A stretch of DNA of 64,000 nt, taken from the NCBI GenBank assembly GCA_902586125.1, contig CACIGI010000002.1, positions 24,520 to 88,519 on the forward strand. The letters are read 5' to 3'. The stretch comes from an uncultured Pelagibacteraceae bacterium (lineage in GTDB: Bacteria; Pseudomonadota; Alphaproteobacteria; Pelagibacterales; Pelagibacteraceae). Shown here piece after piece: positions 10,279 through 19,804 of this stretch. The first letter of the stretch is position 1. Each line of letters starts with the position of its first letter. Made by a program: the position numbers and the translations under genes. Below the pieces are notes generated by a model. That model searched no databases. It was not told where the DNA came from and saw only the letters and a program-made list of their open reading frames with translations.

Positions 10279-11343
10279 ATGAATAAGAATTATTTGATAA
10301 CTACAGGAGGATCAGGCGGCCATGTAATCCCCGCAGTAATACTTTATGAACATTTATCTAGAGATGCAAAAGTAATAATCACAACCGATAAGAGGGGCTT
10401 AAAATATTTAAATGGTGAAAATTATCAAGTAAGAATTATTGATACCCCAAGGTTAAATAATATATTTTTATTTCCAATCAATTTAATATTTGTAATTATA
10501 CTTACAATAAAATCATTTTTATTATTAAAAAAAAATAATATTGAAAAATTGTTCTCTACTGGGGGCTATATGTCTCTTCCGTTGTTATTAGCAGCAAAAT
10601 TCTTAAGATTAAAAATTTACCTATTAGAACCCAATCAAGTTTTGGGTAAAGCAAATAAATTTTTTTTAAGTTCATGTAAAAAAATAATTTGTTACAAAGA
10701 AAAGATAAAAAATTTTCCGCCAAAATATAAAAGTAAAATTGAAACTATATTTCCCTTGGTAAAAGAAAAATTTTATAGTTTAAAACAAAAAAATTTAAAC
10801 CATCAAAAATTAGATTTATTGGTTGTTGGAGGAAGCCAGGGAGCAAATATCTTTGATATTAATCTCAAAAATAAAATTGTTAATATTTCAAAAAAACACC
10901 CAATCAGAATTTTGCATCAAACAAATGAAAAAAATATTCTTAATTTAAAAAATTTCTATGATGAAAATAAGGTTGAATGTTTTATCTTCAGTTTCAATAA
11001 AAACTTTGAAGAAATAATTAATAATTCAGATATTTGTATAACTAGATCAGGTGCTTCAACTTTAGCTGAATTATCATTATTAAATATACCATTTATTGCA
11101 GTGCCATTACCAAATTCTAAGGATAATCATCAATTTGAAAATGCTTTATTTTACAAAGAAAAAAATTGTTGCTGGATGCTTAATCAAGAGACATTTGAAG
11201 ATAATATAGAGCAACTTTTAAACAATATATTAACTAATAATTCTGAATTTTTGCAAAAAAAGGAAAATTTAAAAAAATTAAATTACAAAAATACTTGGAC
11301 TAATGTACATCAAAAAATATTAAATATAATTAATGAAAATTGA
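10279..11343 (+). CDS. murG: UDP-GlcNAc:lipid I GlcNAc transferase MurG
   Basis: 354 aa GT28 glycosyltransferase that converts lipid I to lipid II at the inner face of the membrane. The N-terminal TTGGSGGHVIPA loop, the GGSQGANIFD motif near residue 185 and the UDP-GlcNAc-binding region ITRSGASTLAEL are all present. It starts 1 nt after the ftsW stop and overlaps murC by 11 nt. Confidence 0.97.
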   Translation: MNKNYLITTGGSGGHVIPAVILYEHLSRDAKVIITTDKRGLKYLNGENYQVRIIDTPRLNNIFLFPINLIFVIILTIKSFLLLKKNNIEKLFSTGGYMSLPLLLAAKFLRLKIYLLEPNQVLGKANKFFLSSCKKIICYKEKIKNFPPKYKSKIETIFPLVKEKFYSLKQKNLNHQKLDLLVVGGSQGANIFDINLKNKIVNISKKHPIRILHQTNEKNILNLKNFYDENKVECFIFSFNKNFEEIINNSDICITRSGASTLAELSLLNIPFIAVPLPNSKDNHQFENALFYKEKNCCWMLNQETFEDNIEQLLNNILTNNSEFLQKKENLKKLNYKNTWTNVHQKILNIINEN

Positions 11344-12727
11344 ATTAGCAAAAACTGAGGTTATTCACTTCATTGGTATCGGCGGTATTGGTATGAGCGG
11401 ACTTTCTTTAATCATGAAAGGGAAAGGATTTAAAGTGCAAGGTAGTGACGTATTCTCAAATAAGAATATAGATAGATTGAAAAAAGAAAAAATAAAAGTT
11501 TTTATTGGTCAAAAAAAAAAAAATTTAAATAATGCAACAATAGCAGTTATTTCCTCAGCAATAAAAAAAAATAATTCAGAATACATTGAAGCTAGAAGAA
11601 AAAAACTTCCAATTATTACCAGAGGAAGAATGTTAGCTCATATTGTTTCTCTTACGAAAAATATTGTTGTGGTTGGCTCACATGGCAAGACCACAACAAC
11701 TTCTTTAATTACCTCAATACTGCAAAAAACTAAATTAGATCCAACAATTATTAATGGAGGGGTAATTAATTCTATCAAAAATACTGCTAAGTTGGGAAAG
11801 AGTGATTGGACAGTTTTGGAAGCTGATGAGTCTGATGGAAGTTTCCTTCATATACCTCCTACTTATTCAATTATTACAAATATAGACAGAGAACATATGG
11901 ATTTTTATAAATCTATGGGTGACTTAGAGAAGTATTTTATTAATTTTATAAAAAAAGTTCCTTCGTTTGGAAAATCATTTATTTGTTTAGATGACCCTAT
12001 TAATAACAGGATAATTAAAAAATTAAGTAATAGAAATTTTTATACTTATGGGCTTAATCCAAAATCAAATTTTTTTATTAAAAATATAAATCAAAATAAA
12101 AATTTTACAGAGTTTGATGTATTAGTAAATGTCCCAAATAAGAAAAAAATAAATATAAAAAAAATAAGAATACCATTACTAGGTATTCATAATGTAAGAA
12201 ATTCTGTTGCAGCTGCAGCAGTTGCGATTACAATTGGTATTTCGATATCTGATATAAAAAGAGGATTAAAAAATTTTAAGGGTGTTCAAAGAAGATTTAA
12301 TAAAATATTTACTCACAACAATATTGATTTTTATGATGATTACGCTCATCATCCAACTGAAATAAAAGTAGTTTTAGATGGTGTAAACAAAGTTTATAAA
12401 GATTACGAAAAAGTTTGTATTTTTCAACCACATAGAGTGTCAAGACTTAAAGATTTGAGAAAAGAATTCTCTTTTGCGTTTAAAAATGCTGATATTGTTG
12501 TTTTATGCCCTGTATATTCAGCTGGAGAAAAAATAAAGTTAGGATTTAATTATATAAATTTTGCTAAAGAGATTATAAAAAATTCGAAAGTAAAATTATT
12601 TTTAGTAAATGATAATTTTCAACTGGCTAAATTTATAAAAAGAAATATGAGTGGAAAAAAAATCGTAATTGGAATGGGTGCAGGTTCCATCTCTAATTGG
12701 ATGAGGGAACTTCCAAAATTAATATAA
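11333..12727 (+). CDS. murC: UDP-MurNAc:L-alanine ligase MurC
   Basis: 464 aa. The N-terminal HFIGIGGIGMSGL, the P-loop GSHGKTTTTSL (about residue 115), EADESDGSF and the YAHHPTEI motif identify MurC, the first amino-acid-adding Mur ligase. The stop TAA shares its last base with the murB ATG (TAATG). Confidence 0.97.
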   Translation: MKIELAKTEVIHFIGIGGIGMSGLSLIMKGKGFKVQGSDVFSNKNIDRLKKEKIKVFIGQKKKNLNNATIAVISSAIKKNNSEYIEARRKKLPIITRGRMLAHIVSLTKNIVVVGSHGKTTTTSLITSILQKTKLDPTIINGGVINSIKNTAKLGKSDWTVLEADESDGSFLHIPPTYSIITNIDREHMDFYKSMGDLEKYFINFIKKVPSFGKSFICLDDPINNRIIKKLSNRNFYTYGLNPKSNFFIKNINQNKNFTEFDVLVNVPNKKKINIKKIRIPLLGIHNVRNSVAAAAVAITIGISISDIKRGLKNFKGVQRRFNKIFTHNNIDFYDDYAHHPTEIKVVLDGVNKVYKDYEKVCIFQPHRVSRLKDLRKEFSFAFKNADIVVLCPVYSAGEKIKLGFNYINFAKEIIKNSKVKLFLVNDNFQLAKFIKRNMSGKKIVIGMGAGSISNWMRELPKLI

Positions 12728-13635
12728 TGAAATTAGATCAATTAAAAACATTGTTTGGAGAATTTGATGAAAGCGTTAGATTTGAGTACGATCTTAAAAA
12801 AAAAAATTGGTTTAATATTGGTGGAAAAACAAAAGTTTTTTTTAAAGCTAACAATCTTCATGAACTGATTAAATTTTTGAAAATAGTAAATAATCAGGAA
12901 AAAATATTTATTCTTGGAGCAGGTTCTAACACTTTAATATCTGATGATTTATTTGATGGTATAGTCATAAAATTAGGAAAAAATTTTAATAAAATCTCAC
13001 TTCTTGGAGATGATGTGATAATTGCCGGAAGTGCTGTGACTGATAAGTCTCTATCAGACTTTGCTGTAAAAAATAGTCTCAGCGGATTTGAGTTTTTATC
13101 TTGTATACCAGGCACAATAGGAGGTGGAATAAGAATGAATGCAGGTTGTTTTAACAAAGAATTTAAAGATATATTGATATCTGTTCAAGCAATCGATAAT
13201 TATGGAAATATCATCACTATCCCAAGTAAAGAAATTAAATTTGAGTATAGAAAAATTAACTTATCCGATAATTTGATCTTTTTAAGCGCTTCATTTAAAG
13301 GGTCAAAATCCAGTCCTTCTCGAATAAAAAATGAAATTGAGAATTTAGAAAAAAAAAAAGAAAAAGCACAACCAACTAGGATTAAAACTAGCGGAAGCAC
13401 TTTTAAAAATCCTAAATCACAAACAAATAAGAAAGTTTGGGAGTTAATTAAAGAATCAGTTCCTTTAAACAAAAGCTTTGGGGATGCATGTATTTCAGAA
13501 AAACATTGTAATTTTTTTGTAAATAAAGGTAGCGCTTCTTTTAATGATATGAACAATTTAATTGAATTTGTATCAAAAGAGGTTTTAGAAAAAACTGGTG
13601 TAAAATTAGAAAAAGAAATTAAGATTTTAAAATAA
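12727..13635 (+). CDS. murB: UDP-N-acetylenolpyruvoylglucosamine reductase MurB
   Basis: 302 aa from the ATG at 12727; the frame is open to an ATG at 12697 but that lies inside murC. FAD-binding features include WFNIGGK, the GAGSNTL loop and PGTIGGGIRMNAGC. The Ser-containing KTSGSTFKNP and ACISEKHCNFFVN segments hold the substrate-binding and catalytic residues of the family. It reduces UDP-GlcNAc-enolpyruvate to UDP-MurNAc with NADPH in the cytoplasm. Confidence 0.95.
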   Translation: MKLDQLKTLFGEFDESVRFEYDLKKKNWFNIGGKTKVFFKANNLHELIKFLKIVNNQEKIFILGAGSNTLISDDLFDGIVIKLGKNFNKISLLGDDVIIAGSAVTDKSLSDFAVKNSLSGFEFLSCIPGTIGGGIRMNAGCFNKEFKDILISVQAIDNYGNIITIPSKEIKFEYRKINLSDNLIFLSASFKGSKSSPSRIKNEIENLEKKKEKAQPTRIKTSGSTFKNPKSQTNKKVWELIKESVPLNKSFGDACISEKHCNFFVNKGSASFNDMNNLIEFVSKEVLEKTGVKLEKEIKILK

Positions 13636-13636
13636 G

Positions 13637-14548
13637 TTGAAAAGAATATTAATAATTTCAGGTGGAATTTCGAAAGAAAGAGCAATTAGCCTTGATACTG
13701 GAAAACAAGTAGCTAAGGAACTAAAAAAAAATAATTATTTTGTAAAGATAACAGAGCCAAATTTTCATTTATTTAATGTTGTTAAAAAATTTAAACCAAA
13801 CAAAATTTTCAATGCGTTGCATGGTCAGTTTGGTGAGGATGGCTATATTCAAACAATATTAGAGGGCTTCAAAATTCCTTATACACATTCAGGTGTAATT
13901 TCATCATCAATAGCAATGGATAAAGTGTTATCAAAAAAGATTTTTATAAAGAATAAAATATTGACCCCAAAATTCTTGACCTATTCTTTCAGCAAAGATA
14001 AAAAAAATATTGTTAGAACCATTGAAAAAAAACTTAAATTTCCAGTTGTGATAAAGCCAATCAATGAAGGTTCAAGCGTTAATGTATTTATATGTACAAA
14101 AACAGATTTCAAAAAAAAACTGAAGTATTTAGAAGATTATAAAAAAATAATTATTGAAGAATTCATACCTGGTAGAGAGATTCAGGCTGCAATGATTGGT
14201 ACCAAGAAACTTGGTGCAATTGAATTAAAACCAAAAAGAAAATTTTATGATTATCAAGCAAAATATAATCCAAAAGCAAAAACGGAACACATTATACCTG
14301 TGGATTTACCTAAAAAAAAATATGAACAAATAATGAGAATTTCCTCGAAAGCACACAATTTAGTTGGTTGTAGAGGAGTTACCCGTTCAGATTTTAAATA
14401 TTACAGGGGTAAGTTTTATCTTTTAGAAATTAATACTCAGCCAGGAATGACAAAACTTTCTTTAGTTCCTGAGATTGCTGCATTTCGTGGTATTAGTTTC
14501 ATTAAACTTATTGAATTAATTTTAAAAGATGCTTCAACGAATAAATAA
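13637..14548 (+). CDS. ddl: D-alanine--D-alanine ligase
   Basis: 303 aa ATP-grasp ligase starting with TTG one base after murB. Landmarks are GGISKERAISLDTG at the N-terminus, NALHGQFGEDG, VIKPINEGSSVNV, the EEFIPGREIQ grasp and the metal-binding LLEINTQPGMT near the end. It supplies D-Ala-D-Ala to the MurF half of the fused ligase encoded upstream. It overlaps ftsQ by 20 nt. Confidence 0.95.
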   Translation: MKRILIISGGISKERAISLDTGKQVAKELKKNNYFVKITEPNFHLFNVVKKFKPNKIFNALHGQFGEDGYIQTILEGFKIPYTHSGVISSSIAMDKVLSKKIFIKNKILTPKFLTYSFSKDKKNIVRTIEKKLKFPVVIKPINEGSSVNVFICTKTDFKKKLKYLEDYKKIIIEEFIPGREIQAAMIGTKKLGAIELKPKRKFYDYQAKYNPKAKTEHIIPVDLPKKKYEQIMRISSKAHNLVGCRGVTRSDFKYYRGKFYLLEINTQPGMTKLSLVPEIAAFRGISFIKLIELILKDASTNK

Positions 14549-15197
14549 GAAATTTTTTTTTTATATTTCATTAATAATCATTCTTGGCACTTTCAATAAC
14601 AAAAATTTGAAAAATTTTGAACTTTCTAAAATTGATAAAGTTAATATAGAAGGAATAGAATTTGATAATAATGAATTTCTAAAAATCACAAATTTGATGA
14701 AATTAAATAATTTATTATCTATTCAAAAATCCCAAATAAAAGAAATATTAAACTCTAATAATTTAATTGAGGAATATGAAGTATTTAAAAGATATCCATC
14801 ATCTCTTGAAATCAAAATAAAAAAAACAAATTTTTTAGCATCTACAAATTTTGATGGAAAAAATTATTTAGTTGGATCTAATGGCAAATTAATAAATACA
14901 AAAAACTATTCTCAAAATTTACCTTTTATTTTTGGAAATTTTGAAACAGAAAAATTTTTAGAATTCAAAAATATTATTCTTCAAACTCGTTTTAAATATA
15001 ATAATATCGAAAATTTTTACTATTTTCCCTCTGGGCGATGGGATATTGAAATGATTTCAGGAGTTTTAATTAAATTACCAATCACAGGAATTAAAGAGTC
15101 CTTAAATTTATCAATTGATTTACTTGATGATATAGAATTTAGTAATATAAAAATTTTGGATATACGTCAAAAAGATCAAATTGTTATAAATGACTAG
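14529..15197 (+). CDS. ftsQ: Cell division protein FtsQ
   Basis: 222 aa, shorter than many FtsQ proteins. A short cytoplasmic start and one membrane segment (about residues 8-22) precede a POTRA-like domain (KIDKVNIEGIEF) and a beta domain with the conserved YPSSLEIKIKK stretch and FIFGNF. FtsQ links FtsL/FtsB to the divisome. Position between ddl and an ftsA-like gene is the standard one. It overlaps the next gene by 8 nt. Confidence 0.88.
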   Translation: MLQRINKKFFFYISLIIILGTFNNKNLKNFELSKIDKVNIEGIEFDNNEFLKITNLMKLNNLLSIQKSQIKEILNSNNLIEEYEVFKRYPSSLEIKIKKTNFLASTNFDGKNYLVGSNGKLINTKNYSQNLPFIFGNFETEKFLEFKNIILQTRFKYNNIENFYYFPSGRWDIEMISGVLIKLPITGIKESLNLSIDLLDDIEFSNIKILDIRQKDQIVIND

Positions 15198-15894
15198 AGA
15201 AGCAGATTATCAAACTTATCTTTATTTAAATAATACTCAATATATAATTTATGTTACCGACAATAAATTAAATGAAAAAATTTATTCTGAAAAATTAACA
15301 CTAGAAGAAAATTCGTCAAAGTTGAAATTTAGTAAATTGGATGAATTTTTAGACTCCAACATATTAAAAATTGAAAAAAAATTAAATAATTTTATTAATG
15401 ACGTATATGTTATTTTAGATAGTAAGGAATTTCACTCAATAAAATTGTCAATCAAAAAAGATAATAATGGAAATCTTATAAACTCAGAGGCTTTAATTCA
15501 TCCATTAAACGACTTAAAAAATTTATGTCAATCGAACTTACAAAATGAAAAAGTTATACATTTTCTTATAGAAAAATACGTGATCGACAATAAATTTTAT
15601 ACAACTTTACCAGAAAATATTATTTGTAATATTTTTTCTTTAGATACAGAATTTATCTGTCTTTCAAAAAGTTTAATTGAAAATATAGAAAAAATTTTAA
15701 AAAAATATCATATTTCTGTAAAACAAATTTTAAGTGCTACATATTTAGAAAAATTTAAAGATAATAAAGATAGCACTATTTTTACAACAGCTAGTAGAAT
15801 TATTTCAGGCCATAATAGTAATGAGGTTTTGTTAATTGGTAAAATTATTAAAAAACAGGGTTTTTTTGAGAGATTCTTTAACTTTTTTGATTAA
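15190..15894 (+). CDS. Shortened FtsA-like protein without a visible ATPase half
   Basis: 234 aa in the ftsA position, against about 410-420 aa for FtsA. Residues about 72-185 resemble the FtsA 1C (SHS2) subdomain in order and spacing: DVYVILDSKEFHS, then KVIHFLIEKYVIDNKF, then ISVKQILSATYLEKF, matching the FtsA stretch that ends in IASAYA. The actin-type phosphate motifs that should follow (VLIDIGGGTTD) are missing. The sequence goes straight to TTASRIISGH, like the end of FtsA, and a C-terminal amphipathic helix (GFFERFFNFF, 224-233) like the FtsA membrane tether. The N-terminal phosphate-1 loop (GLDIGTS type) is also not recognisable. I infer a membrane-tethering, FtsZ/divisome-contacting remnant that cannot bind ATP. 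Similarity was judged by eye. Confidence 0.65.
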   Translation: MTREADYQTYLYLNNTQYIIYVTDNKLNEKIYSEKLTLEENSSKLKFSKLDEFLDSNILKIEKKLNNFINDVYVILDSKEFHSIKLSIKKDNNGNLINSEALIHPLNDLKNLCQSNLQNEKVIHFLIEKYVIDNKFYTTLPENIICNIFSLDTEFICLSKSLIENIEKILKKYHISVKQILSATYLEKFKDNKDSTIFTTASRIISGHNSNEVLLIGKIIKKQGFFERFFNFFD

Positions 15895-15958
15895 TTAGTA
15901 GTTTATCGTAATATTTGTTGTTTTCAGTTTTTTTTCTTAACATATTAAAAGAATTTTC

Positions 15959-16879
15959 GTGTCATTGTTAAGTCAAAAAACCTTAAAAAAAATAGCAACC
16001 TTTAGTGGAGTAGGACTTCATAATGGTAAATTTGCCAAAGTGTTAATAAAACCCTCTAAACCAAATACAGGAATTGTTTTTAAAAGAGTAGATTTACAAT
16101 CAAACAATTATGTATACCCAAGTTTTACGAACGTAACCAATACATTATTAAATACAACTATATCTAACGAGCACGGAGTAAAAGTATCAACTATTGAACA
16201 TTTAATGGGTGCTTTATTTGGATTAGGAATTGATAATGCGTTGGTGGAAATTAACAATGAGGAGATACCAATTTTAGACGGATCAGCAAGAGAATTTATA
16301 GAAATTTTAAAAAGTTGTGGGTTAGAAAAAAGCGAGGCGCCAATTAAGATAATCAAGATACTAAAAAAAATATCATATCATTATGGAGAAAAATTTATTA
16401 CCATAGAGCCTTCTAAGTTAAGTTTGGATATTAATTTTAAATTGAAATTCGACAATTGTTTAATTGGAAATCAAGAAAATAAAGTAAACGTTTACGAAGA
16501 CAATTTGGACGACATCTTTAACTCAAGAACATTTTGTTTGTTCGATGATGTAGAAAAAATTAAAGAAAAAGGACTCGCAAAAGGTGGGAGTTTAGAGAAT
16601 GCAATCGTTGTTAAGGGTAACGAAATCTTAAATTCTGAAAAGCTAAGAAATCCGAAAGAATTTGTGAATCACAAAATACTTGATTGTATTGGAGATCTAT
16701 ACACATGTGGTTATAGAATGATTGGGAGTGTAAATTGTTCACAAGGAGGTCATTCTCTTACAAATCAACTTTTAAAAAAAATGTTTGAAAACAAAGAAAA
16801 CTTTTCAATAATTGAGATACAAGAAAGAAACCTTCCTCACACAATTCTTAATAAAACCTTATTAAGATCGATTGCTTAA
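15959..16879 (+). CDS. lpxC: UDP-3-O-acyl-N-acetylglucosamine deacetylase LpxC
   Basis: 306 aa with a GTG start. It is the committed step of lipid A synthesis. Zinc ligands H81 (in EHLMGAL), H238 and D242 (in NHKILD) and the catalytic D246 and H265 (in GGHSL) are all present with spacing close to the E. coli enzyme. A 64-nt AT-rich gap separates it from the ftsA-like gene; in relatives ftsZ would lie there. Confidence 0.96.
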   Translation: MSLLSQKTLKKIATFSGVGLHNGKFAKVLIKPSKPNTGIVFKRVDLQSNNYVYPSFTNVTNTLLNTTISNEHGVKVSTIEHLMGALFGLGIDNALVEINNEEIPILDGSAREFIEILKSCGLEKSEAPIKIIKILKKISYHYGEKFITIEPSKLSLDINFKLKFDNCLIGNQENKVNVYEDNLDDIFNSRTFCLFDDVEKIKEKGLAKGGSLENAIVVKGNEILNSEKLRNPKEFVNHKILDCIGDLYTCGYRMIGSVNCSQGGHSLTNQLLKKMFENKENFSIIEIQERNLPHTILNKTLLRSIA

Positions 16880-16926
16880 GATATATTGATCTTTGAAATT
16901 TTTATCTAAGTCTGTATAAAACCAAT

Positions 16927-17775
16927 ATGTTAAAGTTTAAAATTTTAGTTTTTTTTATAATTTTAAATTTATTAAGCTCATGTTCTAAAGAACCATTAAA
17001 AGATACAACTATAAAAGAAAAAAGTTTGGAACTACAAGTTGAAGAAGCTTATAAAGAAGGAATGGAAGCTCTGAATAGTGGTGATGTTTTATATGCTGCA
17101 AAAAAATTTAACGAGGCTGAAATATTATTCCCACAAGCAGTATCAGCTCCTCAATCAGCATTAATGGCAGCATATTCTTATTATACTCAAGATTATTATG
17201 GTGATGCTATAGCTGAATTAAAAAGATTTTTAAAAGTATATCCTGCACATAAAGATATAGGATATGTATATTATATGATAGCAATTTGTTATTATGAACA
17301 GATTGTTGATGAGAAAAAAGATTTACAATCTATTATTAATGCAAAAAAAAATTTCAATATAATTCTTAAAGATTATCCCAACACAGAATATGCAATGGAT
17401 GCAGAGTTCAAAATAGATTTAATAAATGATATACTTGCCGCCAAAGAAATGTATTTAGGCAGATATTATTTTGATAGGAAAAAATGGATACCTGCGATTA
17501 ATAGATTTAGAGAAATAATTGATAATTATGACACTACTATTTTTGCAGAAGAGGCCTTACATAGATTGGTTGAGGTACATTATACAATTGGTTTAATTGA
17601 TGAGGCTGAAAAATATGCTCAATTACTAGGTTATAATTATCAATCATCCAAGTGGTATGAAAACAGTTATAGTTTATTTGATAAAACTTACAAAAAAAGA
17701 AAAAAAAAGAGATTAAACACTTTTAAGAAAAAAAGCGATGGCTTAATAAAAAAATTTAAAACTTTATTAGAATGA
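16927..17775 (+). CDS. bamD: Outer membrane assembly lipoprotein BamD
   Basis: 282 aa. A signal peptide ends in the lipobox LSSC with the lipidated Cys at residue 19, followed by TPR-like helices (VEEAYKEGMEALNSGDVLYAAKKF, an interval of 24 residues here described rather than fully quoted; YYGDAIAELKRFLKVYP). BamD is the essential lipoprotein of the BAM complex that folds outer-membrane barrels. It lies 1 nt upstream of ligA. In many alphaproteobacteria recN sits between these genes; it is absent here. Confidence 0.92.
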   Translation: MLKFKILVFFIILNLLSSCSKEPLKDTTIKEKSLELQVEEAYKEGMEALNSGDVLYAAKKFNEAEILFPQAVSAPQSALMAAYSYYTQDYYGDAIAELKRFLKVYPAHKDIGYVYYMIAICYYEQIVDEKKDLQSIINAKKNFNIILKDYPNTEYAMDAEFKIDLINDILAAKEMYLGRYYFDRKKWIPAINRFREIIDNYDTTIFAEEALHRLVEVHYTIGLIDEAEKYAQLLGYNYQSSKWYENSYSLFDKTYKKRKKKRLNTFKKKSDGLIKKFKTLLE

Positions 17776-17776
17776 G

Positions 17777-19804
17777 ATGGATAGAAATAAAATTAAAAAA
17801 GATTATAATGAAAAAATTAAAAATTTATTAAGGCTAAACAAACATTATTACGATTTAAATAAACCTTTAGTAAATGATCATGAGTATGATCAAATTAAAG
17901 CAGATATATTATCTTTAGAAAAAAAATATGATTTTTTAGAAAGTGTAAATTCACCCTCTAAAATAGTAGGTTTTAAACCATCCAAAACTTTTTTAAAAGT
18001 TTTACACAGAGTTCCGATGCTTTCCCTTTCAAATGCGTTTGATGAGGAGGATCTAGTAAATTTTGAAAAAAAAATTAATAATTTTTTAGATCAAAAAAGC
18101 TTAAACGAATTAGAGTATAGTGCAGAACCTAAGATTGATGGTATTTCTGCCTCCTTAATTTTTAAAAAGGGGAAATTTATAATGGGACTTTCAAGGGGTG
18201 ATGGTAAAGAAGGAGAGGATATTACAAATAATTTAATGACAATTGATGATATTCCTAAAAATATTTCAGCTAAAAATTTTCCTGATGAAATAGATATTCG
18301 GGGTGAAGTATTTATTCAAAATAATGATTTTGAAAATTTGAAAGACAAGTTCGCTAACCCAAGAAATGCTGCATCTGGATCATTAAGACAAAAAAATCCT
18401 CAAGATACAAAGAAAATTCCTTTAAAGTTTATTGCTTATACATTTGGGTATGTAAATAATATGAAAATAAAAAGTCAAAGCAACTACTTACAACAATTAA
18501 GTGAGTGGGGTTTTAAAATAAATCCATTTAATAAAACTATAAAAGGTATTAAAAATTTAATGAAAAATTACCATGAAATAGAAAAAAAAAGAAATGAGAT
18601 TGACTTTGACATTGATGGTATCGTTTACAAAATAAATAGTTTTGATTTACAGAAACGTTTAGGCAACGTAGCGAATTCACCTCGTTGGGCTATTGCGCAC
18701 AAGTTTTCTGCTAATAAAGGCATTTCAAAGATTTTAAATATTGAGATACAAGTTGGTAGGACAGGGGCATTGACACCTGTTGCAAAAATAAAACCAATTA
18801 ATATTGGTGGGGTAGTTGTTTCAAATGCTACTCTCCATAATGAGGATGAAATAATAAGAAAAGATATTAGAATAAACGACACTGTTGTTTTAGAAAGAGC
18901 AGGTGATGTGATACCTCATGTTGTTTCAGTAGATTCAAAAAAAAGAAGAAAGGAGTCAAAAAAATTTATCTTTCCAAAAAAATGCCCATGTGGTTATGAA
19001 ACAATAAAGGAATACAACGAGATTACTAAAAAATTTGATGCAGTAAGAAGATGTCCTGATAGAGGGTTTGACTGTGATAGAATTGCCAAGGAAAAACTTA
19101 AACATTTTGTGTCGAAGGAAGGTTTTAATATTGAAGGTTTTGGTAAAAAAATAGTTGGAAACTTTTGGGATTTAAAATTGATAAGACTTCCACAGGATAT
19201 ATTTAACCTGAATTATAAAAAAATTGAGTCATTAGATGGTTGGGGAAAACAATCTGTCGCTAATTTAAGATATGCAATTGAGGAAAAGAAAAATATTTCC
19301 TTTGAAAAATTTGTATATGCTCTTGGTATAAGACATATTGGTTTTGAAAATGCTAAATTAATTGCGAAAACACTCAAAAATCCCGAGAAGTTTTTAAATC
19401 TTTCTAAAGAAAATAAAGTTGATGATTTGTTAAATATTGATGGGATTGGAGAAACTCAAATAACTTCTTTAAAAAAATTTTTTTCGAATAAGACTAATTT
19501 AAAGGTAATTAAAGATCTTCAAAAAATTTTAAACATCAAGAAAACATTAGAAAATAAAACTGATGGCGTATTAAGTGAAAAGATATTTATGTTTACTGGA
19601 AAATTAACAGGTATGAGTAGAGCAGAGGCCAAGTCCTTAATAGAGAAAAATTCAGGAACAATAATCAGTAATGTTTCAAAAAAACTTGATTATCTGATAA
19701 TCGGAGAGAAACCTACTAAACGGAAAGTTGACGCTGCAAAAGAGTTAAAGATTAAAATTATAGATCAATCAGAATTACATAAATTATTGAATAAAAGTAG
19801 CTAA
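17777..19804 (+). CDS. ligA: NAD-dependent DNA ligase LigA
   Basis: 675 aa, full length. The adenylated lysine is K119 in EPKIDG. An OB fold (EIQVGRTGALTPVAKIKP), a four-cysteine zinc finger (CPCG ... CPDRGFDC), HhH repeats (LDGWGKQSVANL, IDGIGETQI) and a C-terminal BRCT domain (from about residue 595) follow in the usual order. It seals nicks in replication and repair. The stop lies 21 nt inside the convergent aminopeptidase gene. Confidence 0.97.
   Translation: MDRNKIKKDYNEKIKNLLRLNKHYYDLNKPLVNDHEYDQIKADILSLEKKYDFLESVNSPSKIVGFKPSKTFLKVLHRVPMLSLSNAFDEEDLVNFEKKINNFLDQKSLNELEYSAEPKIDGISASLIFKKGKFIMGLSRGDGKEGEDITNNLMTIDDIPKNISAKNFPDEIDIRGEVFIQNNDFENLKDKFANPRNAASGSLRQKNPQDTKKIPLKFIAYTFGYVNNMKIKSQSNYLQQLSEWGFKINPFNKTIKGIKNLMKNYHEIEKKRNEIDFDIDGIVYKINSFDLQKRLGNVANSPRWAIAHKFSANKGISKILNIEIQVGRTGALTPVAKIKPINIGGVVVSNATLHNEDEIIRKDIRINDTVVLERAGDVIPHVVSVDSKKRRKESKKFIFPKKCPCGYETIKEYNEITKKFDAVRRCPDRGFDCDRIAKEKLKHFVSKEGFNIEGFGKKIVGNFWDLKLIRLPQDIFNLNYKKIESLDGWGKQSVANLRYAIEEKKNISFEKFVYALGIRHIGFENAKLIAKTLKNPEKFLNLSKENKVDDLLNIDGIGETQITSLKKFFSNKTNLKVIKDLQKILNIKKTLENKTDGVLSEKIFMFTGKLTGMSRAEAKSLIEKNSGTIISNVSKKLDYLIIGEKPTKRKVDAAKELKIKIIDQSELHKLLNKSS

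Noticed and set aside
13200..13685. 161-aa open frame opposite murB and ddl
   Set aside because: Shadow of two clear genes; composition is that of an antisense frame and no motif is visible.
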